From Nonomuraea sp. (GTDB lineage: Bacteria > Actinomycetota > Actinomycetes > Streptosporangiales > Streptosporangiaceae), in contig JABFVJ010000231.1 in assembly GCA_013362835.1 (NCBI GenBank), positions 1 through 9,054 on the forward strand: a stretch of DNA of 9,054 nt, read 5' to 3'. A program made the position numbers and the translations under genes. Shown here piece by piece: positions 7,236 through 9,054 of this stretch; the first letter of the stretch is position 1, and the number at the start of each line of letters is the position of its first letter. The notes under the pieces were generated by a model. That model had not been told where the DNA came from, made no database searches, and saw only the letters and a program-made list of their open reading frames with translations.

Positions 7236-7254
7236 CGAGGGATGGGGCCTCAGG

Positions 7255-8571
7255 ATGAACAAGCACATCTTGATCATCGGCGGCGGGTACGTCGGCCTGT
7301 ACACAGCGCTTCGGCTGCAGCGCAAGCTCCACCGCGAGCTGCGCAGTGGCGAGGCGCGCATCACGATCATCGACCCCCAGTCCTACATGACCTACCAGCC
7401 GTTCTTGCCGGAGGCGGCGGCGGGTAACCTCTCACCCCGGCACATGGTGGCCCCGCTGCGCCGGATCCTGCCCAAGGCACGCATCCTGAACGGCGTCGTC
7501 ACCAAGATCGACCACGCCGAGCGCGTCGTCACCTTCCAGCCGGCCGAGGGCGCGCCGCGCCAGGTGGCCTACGACGTGATCGTGATGGCCGCCGGCTCGA
7601 TCTCGCGTACGCTGCCGATCCCCGGCCTGACCGACATCGGCATCGGGTTCAAGACCGTCGGCGAGGCCATCGCGCTGCGCAACCGCGTGCTTCACCTGCT
7701 CGACGTGGCCGAGTCCACCGAGGACCCGGAGGTGCGGCGCAGGGCGCTCACGTTCGTCGTGGTCGGCGCCGGCTTCGCGGGCGTGGAGGCGCTGGCCGAG
7801 CTGGAGGACATGGCCAAGCACTCCACCCGCTACTACCGCAACCTCACCCCGGCCGACCTGCGCTGGGTGCTCGTCGAGGCGACCGAACGGGTGCTGCCCG
7901 AGGTCGGCCCCGAGATGGGCAAGTGGACGCTGGAGCAGCTCCGCGAGCGCGGCATCGAGGTCAAGCTCGGAACGAGGCTGGAGTCGTGCGAGGGCGGCCA
8001 CGTCGTGCTCAGCGACGGCACCGAGTTCGACGCCGAGACCCTGGTGTGGACGGCGGGCGTCAAGCCGAGCCCGGTGGTCAACGACAGCGACCTGCCCCTC
8101 GACGAGCGGGGCCGGATCAAGACCACGGCCGCGCTCACGGTCGCGGGCACGAGGGACGCCTTCGCCGCCGGCGACGCGGCGGGCGTTCCCGACGTGACGA
8201 ACCCCGGCCAGTACTGCGCGCCCAACGCCCAGCACGCCGTGCGCCAGGCCAAGGTGCTGGCCGACAACATCGTCCGGCACCTGCGTGGCCAGCAACTGGT
8301 CGATTACCGCCACAAGTATGTCGGATCGGTTGCCGGATTGGGCCTGCATCAGGGCGTCGCCAATGTCTATGGCGTCAAGCTGCGCGGTTTCCCTGCGTGG
8401 TTCATGCACCGCACCTACCATCTGTCGCGGGTGCCGACGCTGAACCGCAAGGTCCGTGTCGTCGTCGACTGGACCCTGGCCCTGTTCTTCAAGCGCGAGA
8501 CCATCTCGCTGGGCGAGATGGAGCACCCGCGCGAGGGCTTCAGGGCCGCGGTGGCGACGACCCGCCGATAG
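7255..8571 (+). CDS. ndh: Type II NADH dehydrogenase (NDH-2)
   Basis: 438-residue FAD flavoprotein that oxidises NADH and reduces menaquinone at the inner face of the membrane without pumping protons. The N-terminal FAD dinucleotide motif is IIGGGYVG (7-14) and the NAD(H) motif is VVVGAGFAGVE (168-178). The second FAD contact is AAGDAAGVPDV (304-314), followed by the quinone-site motif AQHAVRQ (325-331). The YMTYQPFLPEAAAG segment (45-58) and the FFKRETISLGEMEHPRE tail (411-427) are typical of actinobacterial NDH-2 proteins. The C-terminal amphipathic/hydrophobic helix (VVVDWTLALFFKR) probably anchors it to the membrane. ATG 7255 is preferred: it starts next to the FAD motif, with the G-rich GAGGGATGGGG (7237-7247) upstream. 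In-frame ATG 7216 would add 13 residues and lies inside the operator. The Rex site implies induction by high NADH. Confidence 0.93.
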   Translation: MNKHILIIGGGYVGLYTALRLQRKLHRELRSGEARITIIDPQSYMTYQPFLPEAAAGNLSPRHMVAPLRRILPKARILNGVVTKIDHAERVVTFQPAEGAPRQVAYDVIVMAAGSISRTLPIPGLTDIGIGFKTVGEAIALRNRVLHLLDVAESTEDPEVRRRALTFVVVGAGFAGVEALAELEDMAKHSTRYYRNLTPADLRWVLVEATERVLPEVGPEMGKWTLEQLRERGIEVKLGTRLESCEGGHVVLSDGTEFDAETLVWTAGVKPSPVVNDSDLPLDERGRIKTTAALTVAGTRDAFAAGDAAGVPDVTNPGQYCAPNAQHAVRQAKVLADNIVRHLRGQQLVDYRHKYVGSVAGLGLHQGVANVYGVKLRGFPAWFMHRTYHLSRVPTLNRKVRVVVDWTLALFFKRETISLGEMEHPREGFRAAVATTRR

Positions 8572-8585
8572 CCCAGGTACGGCAG

Positions 8586-8613
8586 CGCCCCGGCGATCAA
8601 CGCCGGGGCGTTT
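8586..8613 (+). terminator. Intrinsic terminator after ndh
   Basis: CGCCCCGGCG (8586-8595) and CGCCGGGGCG (8601-8610) form a perfect 10-bp GC stem with the 5-base loop ATCAA, followed by TTT (8611-8613). It lies 14 bases after the stop codon and separates ndh from the ACT gene. Confidence 0.88.
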
Positions 8614-8650
8614 CGGCACCCCTGGACGCAATGCGGAAGGGGTACCACGG

Positions 8651-9054
8651 GTGGGGCTCTCAGCGGTGACCGTGCTCGGCGTCGACCGGCCCGGCGTGAT
8701 CGCCGCCGTCACCGGTTCGCTCGCCGACTGCGGGGCGAACATCCAGGACTCGACCATGACCCTGCTCGGCGGGTACGTGGCGATGATGCTGCTGGTCTCG
8801 GGCGACCTGGACTCCGAGGAGCTGATGAAACGGCTGCGGGCCCCCGAGCTCGTGGTCTCGGCCTCGGCCGTCGAGGCCCAGCGCCACTTCTGCGACGAGG
8901 GCGGCGGCCTCGGCTACGTCCTGACCGTGTACGGCCCGGACCGGCCCGGCATCATCTCGGCGATCAGCGCCGTGCTCGCCGCCGACGGCGGCAACATCAC
9001 CGGCATGAGCACCAGGCTGACCGGCCGCCTCTACGTGCTGATCGCCGACGTCGA
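8651..9054 (+). CDS. Double ACT-domain protein, GcvR-like (partial, runs off the window)
   Basis: The open frame from GTG 8651 continues past the window end; 134 full codons are visible. The first ACT domain (about 4-72) begins AVTVLGVDRPGVIAAVTGSL and includes CGANIQDSTMTLLGGYVAMM. The second (from about 89) begins VLTVYGPDRPGIISAISAVL and includes GGNITGMSTRL. The DRPG turn in both is the usual amino-acid-binding loop of ACT domains. Tandem ACT proteins without a catalytic domain resemble GcvR, the regulator of glycine cleavage, and serve as small-molecule sensors; the ligand here is unknown. GGAAGGGG (8635-8642) lies eight bases before the start. The gene follows the ndh terminator, so it should have its own promoter, but I could not identify one in the short 8614-8650 gap. 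Confidence 0.87.
   Translation, partial: MGLSAVTVLGVDRPGVIAAVTGSLADCGANIQDSTMTLLGGYVAMMLLVSGDLDSEELMKRLRAPELVVSASAVEAQRHFCDEGGGLGYVLTVYGPDRPGIISAISAVLAADGGNITGMSTRLTGRLYVLIADV

Noticed and set aside
7216..7254. ATG 7216 as the ndh start
   Set aside because: It is in frame and close to the predicted transcription start, but it lies inside the Rex operator, adds 13 residues not typical of the family, and ATG 7255 has a G-rich ribosome site and directly precedes the FAD motif.

Overview
The window is high-GC DNA with strong G/C third-position bias, GTG and TTG starts, short overlapping genes and several genes that look leaderless. All of this points to an actinobacterium. The gene order mazG - eno - ftsB/divIC-like - DUF501 - exopolyphosphatase matches the conserved actinobacterial block known from Mycobacterium tuberculosis (Rv1021, Rv1023-Rv1026, without lpqU). 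A Streptosporangiales-type genome (Nonomuraea or Streptosporangium) is a plausible guess, but the sequence alone does not prove it. Every gene seen is on the + strand.

Region 1 (1-3453) is core housekeeping. It holds the tail of MazG, then enolase, an FtsB/DivIC-type division protein, a DUF501 protein and a Ppx/GppA phosphatase. The last three genes overlap by 10-11 bases and are probably translationally coupled. A 13-bp perfect inverted repeat separates eno from the division gene, and an 8-bp inverted repeat closes the block.

Region 2 (3454-5079) holds one secreted protein of 478 residues. It has a signal peptide and four tandem Ig-like repeats, each with one cysteine pair and one conserved tryptophan. 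An AT-richer upstream region carries a small palindrome, and a good intrinsic terminator follows. I do not recognise a named family.

Region 3 (5080-6346) is a two-gene PadR regulator / HAAS-domain membrane protein module with ATGA overlap. The PadR gene appears leaderless, and two copies of a 15-bp direct repeat lie over its promoter.

Region 4 (6365-7159) encodes a family 5 (UDGb-type) iron-sulphur uracil-DNA glycosylase.

Region 5 (7180-8613) is a type II NADH dehydrogenase gene. An exact match to the Rex operator consensus (TTGTGAA-N4-TTCACAA) lies over its predicted transcription start, so the gene is very probably controlled by the NADH/NAD+ ratio. A second, overlapping 10-bp-arm palindrome shares the same bases. 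The gene ends at a strong terminator.

Region 6 (8651-end) is the start of a double ACT-domain (GcvR-like) protein that runs off the window.

No RNA genes, CRISPR arrays or mobile elements were seen. The least explained items are the four-repeat secreted protein with its upstream palindrome, and the overlapping palindromes at the Rex site.
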